From the NCBI GenBank assembly GCA_027886185.1, contig WOAB01000725.1, positions 62,001 to 126,000 on the forward strand: a DNA stretch of 64,000 nt, written 5' to 3'. The notes under the pieces are model-generated. The model was given only the letters and a program-made list of their open reading frames with translations. It did no database searches and was not told the DNA's origin. Positions 1-12,250 of the stretch are shown piece by piece. The DNA is from Rheum nobile (taxonomy: Eukaryota; Streptophyta; Magnoliopsida; Caryophyllales; Polygonaceae). Within the stretch, counting starts at the first letter, position 1. Every line of letters starts with the position of its first letter. The position numbers and the translations under genes were made by a program.

Positions 1-947
1 CGAGCACGCGGCCGACCTCTGCAAAGTCTTCAACACCCTAAGAAGCAATGAAATGAGTTTGAACCCTGAGAAGTTTGTGTTTGGAGTGGAAGCAGGCAAG
101 TTTTTAGGTTTCCTAGTCAGCACCAGAGGAATCGATGTCAACTCGGAGAGAGTTGAAGCAATCTTGAAAATGACCGCCCCGCGGAATGTTAAAGAGGTAT
201 AACGCTTGTTGGGCGCATTAAACTACTTGGGCAAATTTTATGCTCGCCTGTCAGAGAGAAGTTTCCTTTCTTCAAGGCCCTTCGAAAGGTCCAAAACTTT
301 GAGTGGATGCCAAAGTGCACGGCGTCCTTTGAGGACTTGAAGAGCCACTTGAAGCGATTACCCACTCTGGTGGCGCCCGCACCAGGAGAGGAGATCCAAC
401 TTTATATCGTTGTGGGGGATACCACAGTCAGCGCAGTCATTGTGAAGGACGCATGAGTGCCAATCTACTTTGTGAGCAAGACCATGCTGCTCGCGGAGAC
501 GCGATACTCGCCCTGTGGATAAGCTAGCTCTCACAGTAGTCACAACTGCTCGTAAGTTGAGGCCGTACTTCAGGGTCATCTCATGCAGGTCCTCTTCGAC
601 TTACCATTGCAGAGGGAGATTACAACCGCGAAACAAGAGAAAACAAGCAATAAGTAAAAATCCTATTCTTTATTCATGTCAATCAAGATTACAAAGGGAG
701 ATTACAAGTAGCAAGCCCATTTCGGCCGCAAGTATACAAAAGGAATCTAGCAAAAGAGGAGAACAGGGACGAGAAGGAAGGCGAGCACCGTCGCGAGCTC
801 TAAGGCTTCCGCGGAAGCTACAAGCCTAGGGATTCGAGGCGAACGTGAACATGACTCACGTTCCCTCCGGCTCCACCCCAAGCCCGAAGAGCTGGCAAAA
901 TCCGCGGAGGGAAATATGCAATGGGATCCCTCCATGAAGGAGAAAAA
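1..947 (+). pseudogene. Tat-type Ty3/gypsy pol fragment, duplicate copy
   Basis: This segment repeats 7320-8266 almost base for base. It enters reverse transcriptase just after the catalytic CVDD box of the other copy, runs to a TAA near 198-200, and continues in decayed RNase H sequence to about 609. From 610 to 947 comes the same non-coding tail as in the second copy, ending in a purine-rich stretch and the start of a foreign LTR at 948. The internal TAA and the RNase H stop codons are shared with the other copy, so the decay came before the duplication. The left edge of the window cuts the element. Confidence 0.8.
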
Positions 948-1779
948 TGTAATATCCCGTATATTTGTACGAATAAATTTCGAATTTTTCTTAAGCCATA
1001 TTGCTAGTCAGATTAATTTTGAAGAGATACGAACATTCTGTGTAATGTTTGGCTTCTGTAATATTTTTCCGAGCAATATAAAATACAGTTAACGTATTTT
1101 TGGGTTAAATGATCGTTCGTGTACAAATATATTTAACCCGGGGTTAAGTAAAATTTACCACTTAAGGTAAATAAGGGCAAAGTGGGAATTCGGCCCATGC
1201 CTTAGCCAAAAATCAACAAACATTTCAGCAACTTGCAAGCCAACTTGAGGCAGCTGGAAACTAGCTTGGATGACTCATCGGGGCTACTTGGCCTAGCTTG
1301 GACACCTCTTGGTATACTTGTCTTCAGATTAGTTTTCGTGGTTTGCCAATAAATGAAGAGACGAAGTCGTGGGAGAAGCCAGAAGTCGGCTCCTCACCAT
1401 CTTCTTCTGTCAAAAGCCCAGAAATTCAGCATCTGGCAAGCATTTTGGCACGGCTGGCAAACTAGCTTAGGTGACTCACCGGGGCTATTGGCCTAGCTGG
1501 TACACCTCATGGGGTACTTGTCTTCAGAAGGCTCTTCGTGGTTTGCCTATAAAAGGAGAGGCGAAGTCGTGAGAGAAGCCAGAAGTCGGCTCCTCGCCAT
1601 CTTCTGCTGTCAAAAACCCAGAAATCAGCACTCTGAGCTGAACTTCGAGCTCGGTTTGTGAACGATTTTGTCATTCGTTCGAGCAGATAGAAGTTGAATC
1701 TTGAAGGTGGTTTGTAGCTTAAAAGGGTGAGAAGATTAGCCAAGCTCGATTCGAAGTATAAGTCGATTCGAAGTATAAG
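948..1779 (+). mobile_element. Truncated gypsy solo LTR (5' part), copy 1
   Basis: It starts TGTAATATCCC and matches 8267-9086 with about one mismatch seen by eye up to 1767. It keeps the TATAAAAG box at 1548-1555. The match stops at 1767. Positions 1768-1779 are part of a repeated 17-base word (GATTCGAAGTATAAGTC), after which the Helitron-like sequence begins. The remaining roughly 1.66 kb of the LTR is missing, also on the far side of the Helitron, so this is a rearrangement breakpoint and not only a simple insertion. Confidence 0.75.
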
Positions 1780-4654
1780 TCTATATAATTGGTATTGCAT
1801 GAGAGGGGGTAGAACACAAGCAATAAAATGGCACGCACAATCAACTTTCTATTACTATTATCATCATCAATTAGTATAAATTGAAATTGCAATCCCATTT
1901 GACATTGACTTCGTGCAACAGATCACCACAATATGAGGTATTTTAATTTTAATGTCCTTAATCTCTTTATCTATACTTTTTTATTCTGTTTTTCTTACAC
2001 TATTATACACATTGCTATGAAAAAATATATGTTTATATTCTTATATTTTCTTTTGACAAAAAATCTTTGTTTTTGCTTTATAAGTATATATTTTAAGACT
2101 TGCATTATGAAATATTGCTTTTGATGGATATAATACATTTTAGCTTACAATATCACAATATAAAATACTAAAATTGACTATAAAATTAAAAAATAACCCA
2201 TTGTTTTTTTGTTCATTTTTATTCCCATTAAATCCAAAAGATCGTTGATCATTTTAACAATGGAAACTTTAATTCTCCTTTTTCTTAGGAAAAAATTAAA
2301 AGTCAATTCGTTTATGATACTATGAACATATGAAAAAATTGTCTGAAATTTAGGGAAGTATCATCGAAGTTCTTATCATAAGGCCAAGAAGACTCCAAAT
2401 ACCTCAATTTTCTTACTCATAAAAGTTATTAATTACTAGAAATGTAAAAAAGCAGTACTATAAATATAAAAACGTGATAAGAAAGTTATTAATTATTTAA
2501 CAAAACTAGCAAACACATTGAGAGTAGGTATACAATAACATTATAGAATTACTGGATGATTTTTTAATGTTTTGATTTCATCTAATATAAAAATAACATT
2601 AACATGTCAACCTATTAATAAAATTAAAAAATCTAACATACATTAAATTATGGAAAATTAACTGAAAACATTGAATTAGCATATACATGTTACTTAATTG
2701 TGCAAACATGTAACTAATAAATATTTTAGTATATATATAGTGCCTAATAATCTACTTAATTATGTTAATATTCGAATAATATAAAAAAATGATATCATGA
2801 ATGTATAATTATTGAATTCATACCATGTTAAAACCTCTAAATTTGACAATGAAATGTGAAATGATTTACTCAAAATGAATTAGAAATACTAAATGTAGAA
2901 TAAAACGGGTACAAACTTCATTTTATCATAACACCGGATTGAAATTTCAATAGTGAAGTATATTAAAGTATTCTATTCTTTATAGTACAAAACATAGTAA
3001 CTTTTACATAAGAGTAATAAAATGATTTTCAACTCATATATTTTTATTATTGTTTCATTATATAAAGATCATTAAATATAAAACTTAAAATTAGTAAACA
3101 TAAACCAAAGAAAAAAACAATTAAAAACTGAAAAAATACCATACTACTATTATTTATTATTATTTTGAATATAAAAATAACATTGCAAAAGAAATGTCAA
3201 ATAAGATTATGTTATTTTTTTGTTATCATTTACTTTGATGATTTGACCCCATGTATGTGTTTAGACTTAAGACATATACTGATATACATATGAATAAATT
3301 CCTTTTTTAAAACATTTTAAAATTCTATTTTCTATAGATATACCATTTTCTATTAATAATGTTAGGTTGTATAAAAATCTAGATATAAAATTGATTTTTA
3401 TTTATTTACTTACTTTTATCATATTTATAATCAATAGCTTTTAAAGGATTTAGAATCAATAGTTAAAGTGGCTATGTACAATATAAAATATTACATGCTC
3501 AATTTTTTTTATGATTTATATGTTGTTTCAATTAATATTTTTACCTTTTGACAAATTTATAATTTTTTTAAGATTACTTTATATAAAGGTTAGTTATTTA
3601 GTTGAAATGAAAATTAGGTACATCGATTTAGAATGTTATTTTGCATTAAAAATATTTAGGTCATGATTTTCTTAGTTTCTTGAATTTGAATGTAAGTGAC
3701 CATGTGTGTTTAACTACTTTATGTGACATATTATGTCATTTCACATCACTTATGTATTGAGTTTCTTTGTCAATAAGGAAAAAATTATAAAAATAATAAC
3801 AAATGTGAATATAAAAGGAGATTTAATAGCCCACCATTCAATTCAAACAAAAAAAGTCATGATAAAACAACTAATAAAGAAATAAGAAGTTTACAAGATC
3901 ACAATGGAATACGTTTAAAATTTATGGAGAAGTTACATCGGTCAAATATCTAAATTGCAAATATAATGTCCTCGCTTATGGTAAAAGTTAACCCGCATTT
4001 AGTGATTTATATGTTGCATGATCATGTTATATAATGAATGAAAGTGCAAACTCACTATTTATGTTGCATTACGAATTGTGATCAATTTTAGAATCAAAAT
4101 TAAAATTATTATGAACGTGAATAATGATGTAGTGCTCAATATCAATTGTTAATTGGTGTTGCTCCTAAGGACTAATTTTACTTTCATTATAAGGACTCAA
4201 GAAACTCTATTACACCAAAAAATGGAAATAAAAACATATTAATTTTTTTAATATTGTCAAAATATACACGAGATAATTGCTAATAATTATTTATGACTAC
4301 GTCTTTCGGGAAAAAAATCTCCATACTTTCATCTCAACATTCTTGAAGCTATAAAATTTTGTATTATTTTTATAGAAAAAAAAGAATGTTAAATAAAAAT
4401 CTTTATTTTAGTTTTTCCATATTAAATTCATATATATAAAAAATAAACATTTTTTAATATAAAACTTGAAAGATTGACGTTCTTTCCTTTATATATTTTG
4501 GATATTTTTAATGTTGAAGATTATTTCTATGTTACGTTAACATTTAATAATTCTTAAATTAATCTTAAAAATTTAAAATACAGAAAATAAAATTATAAAA
4601 TATATCAATATAAAAAAAGCCGATCCCGTGCGTAGCACGGACATAAGTATCTAG
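1780..4654 (+). mobile_element. Non-autonomous Helitron (putative)
   Basis: The 3' end is diagnostic. A perfect 6-bp stem with 3-nt loop (CCGTGC-GTA-GCACGG, 4626-4640) is followed by ten bases and then CTAG at 4651-4654, with T next, as expected for rolling-circle Helitrons that insert at A/T. The 5' end is set at TCTATATAATT (1780), a typical plant Helitron start, but the preceding base is G rather than A. The body is very AT-rich and has no credible ORF. The terminal hairpin stem is the same as that of the helicase-coding Helitron at 60334-64000, so this may be a non-autonomous relative. Confidence 0.65.
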
Positions 4655-5990
4655 TTAAAACAAAATTTGTGGGGTTTTGTTTCGTATTGATCTTATCTTT
4701 AAAGCCCATGCCCTCATTTCTCGCAATTTGTATAGACGATCTTAACTTTCGCCATTGAAATCAAGTCCTAACATGTGTTCCAGAGGAAGAAGAAGTTAAC
4801 CCACAGTTTTCCCATAATTACACATGACCCCCCTCAATTTAGGGTGAATTGCAATTTTTACCCATACTTTCAAAAGTAAGACAATAACGCCCTATTTTAA
4901 TTATAAAATTATTATATAATTCCCCAACTTAATTTTTATAATCATTGCTACATTTAATTATTAATTTCTACACCATATATGTTATAACCCAATTCATAAC
5001 TCGTACAAAATATATCTTAGTATAATTTTTGAACTTAAATTAATAAAAATTTAAGCTACTCCTCTATAAAAGAAATTAAGTAAATTTTATAACTGTTATT
5101 ATTATTAAAATAAAATTACCATAATGCCATTCTAATTTAAATGGGATGCCCAATTGGTTTTATTATTAGAATAAAGCTTGAGTCTTTGACTCGTTGGGGA
5201 TGCCAAATTGGTTTAACAAGAAAAATCTCGACTTTATTAATTAAAACAAAAACTGAACAAAAACTTTACTAATGAAATTCAACAATTATTTAAAGACTAA
5301 TTTCGTGCCCTAATGGCTTGGAAAATAAAAAAAAAACTATCTAATGCGAAACGATAAGGAAACTAGAATGATAACAAACTTGCTAAAGTAGAAATGAGGG
5401 AACCAAAAACGATTGGCCGAGACTAGTTCTTCTTATCTAATCCTAATAATATTAAAACTATTTAACAAAGCTAGATCAAAAGATAACATAACAAGAAAAC
5501 AAAATTCATTCTTATATAAAGCTAACTAATTATGGAAAGTAAATAATTCCCGGCCTGCTGAAAATTGCATTGCTTTCATTTGACTGAATTTTGACCCTAT
5601 TTGACATGGACTATGGAGTTATAGATCTTTGAATCAGATTTCCAATGCATCTTGAATCCTCTTGATATCAATTTTCTAGCCACATTTATGGCTATTTTAC
5701 CTCATAATGTCCATAATTTAACGACAACTAAAAACATTGAACTTTGTTACTAACTTTCCTTTGCTTGAGCCTCTTCATTGGAGGCCTTTGACATGTCCTT
5801 CCATGGATTCTATCATTCTCCCCTACTTGGCTTCGAACTGTCCTTGATTCGACGTGTATGAAGTAAAACACATCAAGGAGAAAGACAGTGCCACTAGAAA
5901 TCCACGGACGAACATGTTGCTCGTCGGTGTCGAATAACCTCAAAGATTGCTGTTTTTTGCTTGACTCTTCTGCATTTGGGGTGGTAATGA
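4655..5990. other. AT-rich intergenic DNA, no gene recognised
   Basis: No convincing ORF, RNA gene or terminal repeat is seen. On the minus strand about 5728-5860 could be a short tail of a gypsy polyprotein (basic, ending near a run of Lys and Arg), but this is too weak to call as a gene. Confidence 0.5.
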
Positions 5991-6043
5991 GGTGGGTTAA
6001 CACAAAAGGGGCTACCGGGTGGGTTAACACAGAAGGGGCAACC
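5991..6043. repeat. Tandem duplication of 27 bp
   Basis: Two copies of a 27-base unit beginning GGTGGGTTAACACA (5991 and 6018) differ at two positions. They lie just before the first recognisable Tat coding sequence. Confidence 0.8.
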
Positions 6044-7928
6044 TTAGAATTACAAGAAACAATCAGCGTCGCTGGCGGAGTTGGTGTGGGCTTTGATGGA
6101 GGCCGCGACGGGATGCATAGTGGCGCGACACGGGAAGCTCCACCAACATTCTATACTGGGATGCCTTCCTACAACTAGAGATCCCGCCCACAGAGCTCCG
6201 GCCCACTGATTGCTCGTTAGTCGGTTTCTCAAGAGAGAGGGTCGTCGTCTCCGGCGTTGTCACCCTGGACCTTATCCTGGGGGATGAGGGAAGCCCGCAT
6301 AGGTCCGAGTCGGTTGACTTTATGGTCATGAGAATACCCTCCGCGTACAATGCAATTCTAGGGCGAGTGTCTCTCAACAAATTCTAGGCTGTGGCATCAA
6401 TATATCACCTCAAGGTAACGTTTCCAGTCCGCGGAGATGTAGGAGAATCGAAAGGCCGGCAACCAGAGAGCCGAGCGTGCTATTTAACCACTCTGAAAGG
6501 AAAGGGCCTCGCGGAGCAAGTCTTGTAAGTCCAAGAGCTCGGGTCGGAAGCAGGATCCTCGGAAGGAATTCAAGAGCAAGCCGATTTGGAAGTACGTGAG
6601 CAAGTCCACCCGATCGCCGAGAACGAGGAGACAAGATCAATAACCCCTTTCGGCAAGGAAAACAAGAGGATATTCTTAGGAACCCGTCTGGGTGTAAATG
6701 ACCAGAAGAAGATCGAAGAGTTATTGGGTAAGTCCAGGGACGTGTTCGCCTGGACGACGAAAGATCTAGTTGGTATCCCCCGGACGCTGATGACCCACAA
6801 CTTGAACATCATCCAAGGGACTAAGCCCGTGAGTCAGAAAAAGCGAAAGCAGGCCAGCGACAAGTCCGAAGGAGCCCGTGAAGAGATTCTCAAGCTCCTG
6901 TCGGCTGGATTCATCCACGAGGTTTACCCAACCTGGCTAGCCAATATGATCATGGTCAAGAAATCCAACGGCAAATGGTGAATGTTTGTGGACTTCACCG
7001 ACCTGAACTAGGCTTGTCCCAAGGATAGCTACCTGCTTCCCTCTATTGACCGCCTGGTAGACTCCACGACAGGGCATGAGGCCCTGGGCTTCCTCGATAC
7101 ATATTCCGGCTACAACCAGATCAAGATGAATCCCCGGGATGAGGAGCATACAACTTTCATCACGGAGACGGGAACTTATTGTTATCGCGTGATGACTTTT
7201 GGCCTCAGGAACGCGGGGGCCACTTTCCAGAGGCTTGTAGACCGCATTTTCCGCGATCTAAAAGGCAAGACGGTGGAAGCCTGTGTGGACGATATCGTTG
7301 TGAAGAGTCGATACGCTTCCGAGCACGCGGCCGACCTCTGCAAAGTCTTCAACACCCTAAGAAGCAATGAAATGAGTTTGAACCCTGAGAAGTTTGTGTT
7401 TGGAGTGGAAGCAGGCAAGTTTTTAGGTTTCCTAGTCAGCACCAGAGGAATCGATGTCAACTCGGAGAGAGTTGAAGCAATCTTGAAAATGACCGCCCCG
7501 CGGAATGTTAAAGAGGTATAACGCTTGTTGGGCGCATTAAACTACTTGGGCAAATTTTATGCTCGCCTGTCAGAGAGAAGTTTCCTTTCTTCAAGGCCCT
7601 TCGAAAGGTCCAAAACTTTGAGTGGATGCCAAAGTGCACGGCGTCCTTTGAGGACTTGAAGAGCCACTTGAAGCGATTACCCACTCTGGTGGCGCCCGCA
7701 CCAGGAGAGGAGATCCAACTTTATATCGTTGTGGGGGATACCACAGTCAGCGCAGTCATTGTGAAGGACGCATGAGTGCCAATCTACTTTGTGAGCAAGA
7801 CCATGCTGCTCGCGGAGACGCGATACTCGCCCTGTGGATAAGCTAGCTCTCACAGTAGTCACAACTGCTCGTAAGTTGAGGCCGTACTTCAGGGTCATCT
7901 CATGCAGGTCCTCTTCGACTTACCATTG
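6042..7928 (+). pseudogene. Tat-type Ty3/gypsy pol remnant (protease, RT, RNase H start)
   Basis: In order: a short stretch with a Tat-like gag/protease linker (to 6178); the C-terminal half of an aspartic protease with the ILGR motif (about 6186-6470); a linker; then reverse transcriptase from about 6660. RT shows the Tat hallmarks VDFTDLN (written here as FVDFTDLN), a CPKDSY motif, DTYSGYNQI, FGLRNAGATF and a catalytic box CVDD in place of YVDD. RNase H begins near 7520 and is cut at about 7928. In-frame stops lie near 6387, 6979, 7010 and 7519, with a further break in RNase H. Integrase is absent. Known family: plant Tat/Ogre-like gypsy elements. This copy cannot code for a working polyprotein. 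Confidence 0.85.
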
Positions 7929-8266
7929 CAGAGGGAGATTACAACCGCGAAACAAGAGAAAACAAGCAATAAGTAAAAATCCTATTCTTTATTCATGTCA
8001 ATCAAGATTACAAAGGGAGATTACAAGTAGCAAGCCCATTTCGGCCGCAAGTATACAAAAGGAATCTAGCAAAAGAGGAGAACAGGGACGAGAAGGAAGG
8101 CGAGCACCGTCGCGAGCTCTAAGGCTTCCGCGGAAGCTACAAGCCTAGGGATTCGAGGCGAACGTGAACATGACTCACGTTCCCTCCGGCTCCACCCCAA
8201 GCCCGAAGAGCTGGCAAAATCCGCGGAGGGAAATATGCAATGGGATCCCTCCATGAAGGAGAAAAA
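7929..8266. other. Tat element 3' region, left of the inserted LTR
   Basis: This is non-coding on the + strand. Read on the minus strand it carries an AATAAA at 7988-7993 in a T-rich setting, which looks like the 3' end of a transcript running leftwards. It continues at 10751 once the solo LTR and one copy of AAAAA are removed. Confidence 0.5.
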
Positions 8267-10750
8267 TGTAATATCCCGTATATTTGTACGAATAAATTTT
8301 GAATTTTTCTTAAGCCATATTGCTAGTCAGATTAATTTTGAAGAGATACGAACATTCTGTGTAATGTTTGGCTTCTGTAATATTTTTCCGAGCAATATAA
8401 AATACAGTTAACGTATTTTTGGGTTAAATGATCGTTCGTGTACAAATATATTTAACCCGGGGTTAAGTAAAATTTACCACTTAAGGTAAATAAGGGCAAA
8501 GTGGGAATTCGGCCCATGCCTTAGCCAAAAATCAACAAACATTTCAGCAACTTGCAAGCCAACTTGAGGCAGCTGGAAACTAGCTTGGATGACTCATCGG
8601 GGCTACTTGGCCTAGCTTGGACACCTCTTGGTATACTTGTCTTCAGATTAGTTTTCGTGGTTTGCCAATAAATGAAGAGACGAAGTCGTGGGAGAAGCCA
8701 GAAGTCGGCTCCTCACCATCTTCTTCTGTCAAAAGCCCAGAAATTCAGCATCTGGCAAGCATTTTGGCACGGCTGGCAAACTAGCTTAGGTGACTCACCG
8801 GGGCTATTGGCCTAGCTGGTACACCTCATGGGGTACTTGTCTTCAGAAGGCTCTTCGTGGTTTGCCTATAAAAGGAGAGGCGAAGTCGTGAGAGAAGCCA
8901 GAAGTCGGCTCCTCGCCATCTTCTGCTGTCAAAAACCCAGAAATCAGCACTCTGAGCTGAACTTCGAGCTCGGTTTGTGAACGATTTTGTCATTCGTTCG
9001 AGCAGATAGAAGTTGAATCTTGAAGGTGGTTTGTAGCTTAAAAGGGTGAGAAGATTAGCCAAGCTCGATTCGAAGTATAAGTCGATCGAAAGTTGGTAAG
9101 AAAACCCTTGAAGCTCACTGTTTTCAACCTCTGAAATTCATGATTTTTGCTGAACTTTGAACCCGATTTGTGTGGTCATCTAGACCTTGTTTCGATCCGT
9201 TTTCAGGAGGTTCTTAGAGCTTGTTGGTAGCTTAAGAGGGTGGTAGACTCGAACCAAGAAGAATCGAAGCCTAAAGGGGTCGATTTGGGATCTGTTCCCG
9301 TTCCAGACTCGAAAACCCTTTAATTCTAAACGTGCGAAGCTTTCGTCGGATCTAAGGCAAGTGGCGGTTCAATCTTGCTTATCATTCCATTTTTCCATTA
9401 ATTATCAATTGCTTAATTGTTAATTAATTTGGATTGATCATTGTTCATGTCTGGGAATAGTTTTATGAAACTATCTTTGGAAATTAAAATGGATATTATA
9501 ATAGGTTGTATATCTGCTAGAACAACGCTATTATATATATATATATACCTAGATTGAAATATATCTATGATGTTAGCCGTGATGGCTTTAATAAGATTAT
9601 TTGACTGTTCTGAACTGTTTAGTTAGAACGAGTATTCGTAGGAACGTCACTGAGGCCCTAGAGTCCAGTCGTTTCTTTATAATCAGGTAGAGAGGTGGCT
9701 CGTCCCCACCTAATACCAATTGGATGGTCATGACCTACCTCTTTACTCGGGTGAAGAGGTGGTGCACTTAAACAGTGTCACAAATCTTGGGAGTGTTCCC
9801 AAAAGATCTCTCGTCTCGGGACGAGCTGATCCTAAAAGTTTATAACGTAATTGTGTGTTTTGGAATTAAATAAGATAAGTGCCGTAGGTTCGCACATGAT
9901 TAATATACCTCGACGAGTAGCGCAGCTAAGTAATAGTGCGGCTAGGAAAACTCGTTTAGACTTGAATGTAGTACGTTCTCTTTCCAATCTGGAGTCGTAT
10001 CATGCGGTGATTCGCATTATACGGTGAGGTTGGTCGTGAACCGAAGCATCTCAGTCAATTTTTAACGTTATGTATATACATATGAAACTATAATGTTCCA
10101 GACAATTGTCATGTTTCCGAAAGACTCAATCTTTTGGAGTCTTCTCTTGGATATTTTCCTATAAGACTCAATTCCGTTGGAGTCTTCTCTTGATCATGTC
10201 TTTTGATATATTCCAGTAGAAGTATGGTGGTTGACTATCGTTATCGGTTATTATTCGAGAAACGATGAGTCTAACCTAATACGACTACTCGAACCTTCTG
10301 CTTTGTACCCTTGCATAGTCTTTCATTAGACTAACCCACGAACATTGTTCTCCGCATGTGGGCTGGTGTCATCCGTTCGATTCGGCACATCAGATAGAAC
10401 GCAGATATGAGGAGACTAGATTGACTATAAAGATGACGGTTGTTTTGATGTTTTAATGATTTTAATCAGGTTGAGATCCTTGGGCAGGTGATCATAGAGA
10501 TCACAACCCTTTTTGTAATATTTTAAGAAAGACTTCCGCTGTGTTTGATTTAACTCTGTATATTTGTCCTATTCGGGATTGGGATGTAATCCCGGGATTC
10601 ATGATTTAATTAAATATTACAATGATTTTATATCATTTGTATTTCATGATTTGTGTATTTCCGGTAAAGCCTTGGGTGGCTTCGGTAAGGAACACCGAGG
10701 TCACTGGCGGTAATACCTTTCCAAATGGGTTACGATTTGGGGGTGTTACA
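8267..10750 (+). mobile_element. Solo LTR of a Ty3/gypsy-like element, 2484 bp
   Basis: The LTR begins TGTAATA and ends TGTTACA, and is flanked by AAAAA at 8262-8266 and 10751-10755, a perfect 5-bp target duplication. It carries a TATA box TATAAAAG at 8867-8874. About 200 bp upstream is a near-duplicate promoter segment in which the TATA has become CAATAAAT. The last 100 bases resemble those of the solo LTR at 56011-57694 (both end GGGGGTGTTACA after a conserved stretch), so they are the same broad family, probably chromovirus-type, judged from LTR appearance only. No internal region is present, so recombination between two LTRs removed the rest. Confidence 0.85.
8867..8874 (+). promoter_or_regulatory. 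LTR TATA box
   Basis: TATAAAAG lies in the second of two about 200-bp tandem promoter segments of the solo LTR. The equivalent site in the first segment (near 8667) reads CAATAAAT and is likely dead. Confidence 0.6.
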
Positions 10751-11526
10751 AAAAAGGACAGCTTGACTCCCTCTGATTGGGAAGTCTTCGAGGAGCATCT
10801 TCTCCTCCCCAGCCGCACAGCACCACCGGTGCGCACCCCCCATCCGCAGCCTCAAGCGCCACAACCACCCTATGCCCCGTGGCCTGGAAGTCGGCAAGGT
10901 GAACAAGGGGCCCTCCATTCGCAGGGAAGCAAAACGCTGCCCTCATGACCCCTGCGCCACTTCGCCCTACATCCCCTGGACCGGAAGGCAATTTCTCATT
11001 TTTGTCCAGGCGGCCGCGGCGCTCCAATGCCAAGAGCGTCTTGAGGGACGTCAGCCACATCCCACCTTCCTTGAAGCACCTCTACCTGAGGCATTCTCAT
11101 CCCTCCTAGAGGAGTTATTAAGGAGGAGAATTTGAGGCAACGACCCGCAAGCGCACAGAGCCACATTCATACAAACTTCACACGCTACTGCCGGCATAAC
11201 CTGACATCGCAATTTGCAGGCGCCAAGTAACGGCATCCTCCCGGCTCGAAGGGAACCCCTTCCCTCCGACCACCGTACAGCCAAGCCATCGACAAAGAGA
11301 GAGAGAAAGAAGAAGCAAGTAAATCTACGTTCAATTCAAAGAGACCGGGCAAGCAAGAAACTGCAAGGGAAGAAGCAAGTGTCAGAGCAAGTATAAGAGC
11401 AATCGTTCAGGGCGAGCGTGCATAGCAAGTGTTTGAAGCAAGTATTAGAGCAATTGTTTAGAGCAATCTGAGCAAAGAAGGAGGAGAGATCTGAGCAAGA
11501 AATTAAACGACACTGCCTTTTTTATA
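10751..11526 (-). other. Tat element 3' region with possible antisense transcription unit
   Basis: Right-hand continuation of the Tat 3' region. On the minus strand it begins with a TATA-like box (11518-11526) followed by a C/T-rich leader with repeated TTGCT words (11290-11470). A GC-rich open frame at 11060-10746 (104 codons, no recognised domain) then runs into the inserted LTR. With the AATAAA at 7988-7993 beyond the LTR, this resembles the antisense ORF units known between pol and 3' LTR in some Tat-lineage elements. That reading is an inference; the protein is not recognised. Confidence 0.4.
11518..11526 (-). promoter_or_regulatory. TATA-like box of the antisense unit
   Basis: Minus strand reads CTATAAAAAAGGCAG. 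It is placed before a C/T-rich leader-like stretch and points into the Tat 3' region. Confidence 0.4.
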
Positions 11527-11703
11527 GTCGTCCTTCTAGAGGGGATATATAGGGCCTACCGTATGTCCTACAATAATGGCAAGAAAAACAGTCTCCTCCT
11601 TCACGGCCAGTTGAGGAGGTTTGCGGCCATACCAAGCCAGCCGACTCCTTTGAAGATCAAGCCCCCCGGCAGGATAGGACCTCGATCGCGTGGCTTGAGG
11701 GGC

Positions 11704-12250
11704 TGTGTGGGAGCCGTATTTAGCTTGGCCCAAACAGGATAAAAGCCCATTTAGCAATACGGCCCAACCCGGGGTAAGGCCATTACAGCTCTTTCTCAAC
11801 TTGATCCGGCTACACGGTTTAGGGGCCTTCTCCCTGATTACCTAGCCGGCCTATCCCGACCTGGCTCGGCTATGCGGCTCAAGAGCCTTCCTCCCGGCCT
11901 AGGCCGGATGCGCAACAAAAGGGCCCTTCAGCCTCAGGTCTATAAGGAGGAGACTGTGATTAGAAAGGGGATTCTCGACCCTTTCTCTGGTTGGTCTCTC
12001 TCTGCCACCCTATCGGCTAAACACCGAAACTCTCACTCTCTTCCATTGTTGCTCCATTGTACCCTTAGCTCTACTTTTCTGTATGCCCATTTCGCAAGTT
12101 GAGTATTGACTCGAGCTTCGGAGTGGCAAGCCTGGGGCCACCCTCGGGCCCCTCTTCTTTTTCAGGTCGGAGCTCGGGACCGGACGAAGTCTAACGTGAC
12201 CGGAGGCAGCCGGCGGGGAACGGGGAGAGGCCTCCGGTAAAGACGAGCCA
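11704..12250 (+). mobile_element. 3' LTR of the Tat-type gypsy element
   Basis: A purine-rich tract ending GAGGGGC is followed by TGTGTGGGAGCCG at 11704, a plausible polypurine tract and LTR start. The LTR has a TATA-like TATAAGGAGG at about 11941. Near its end comes a GACTCGAGCTTCGGAGTGG motif with a CCTGGGGCCACC stretch, which is characteristic of the R/U5 region of plant Tat-type LTRs. The right end is uncertain; CA at 12249-12250 is used. No matching 5' LTR lies in the window. Confidence 0.5.

Noticed and set aside
5728..6030. Minus-strand 100-codon frame as a gene
   Set aside because: Crosses the 27-bp tandem repeat and Tat debris; at best a tail of a gypsy polyprotein.
10622..10948. 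A + strand frame of 108 codons crossing the solo LTR right end
   Set aside because: It runs from the LTR end into Tat debris, so it is an accidental fusion.
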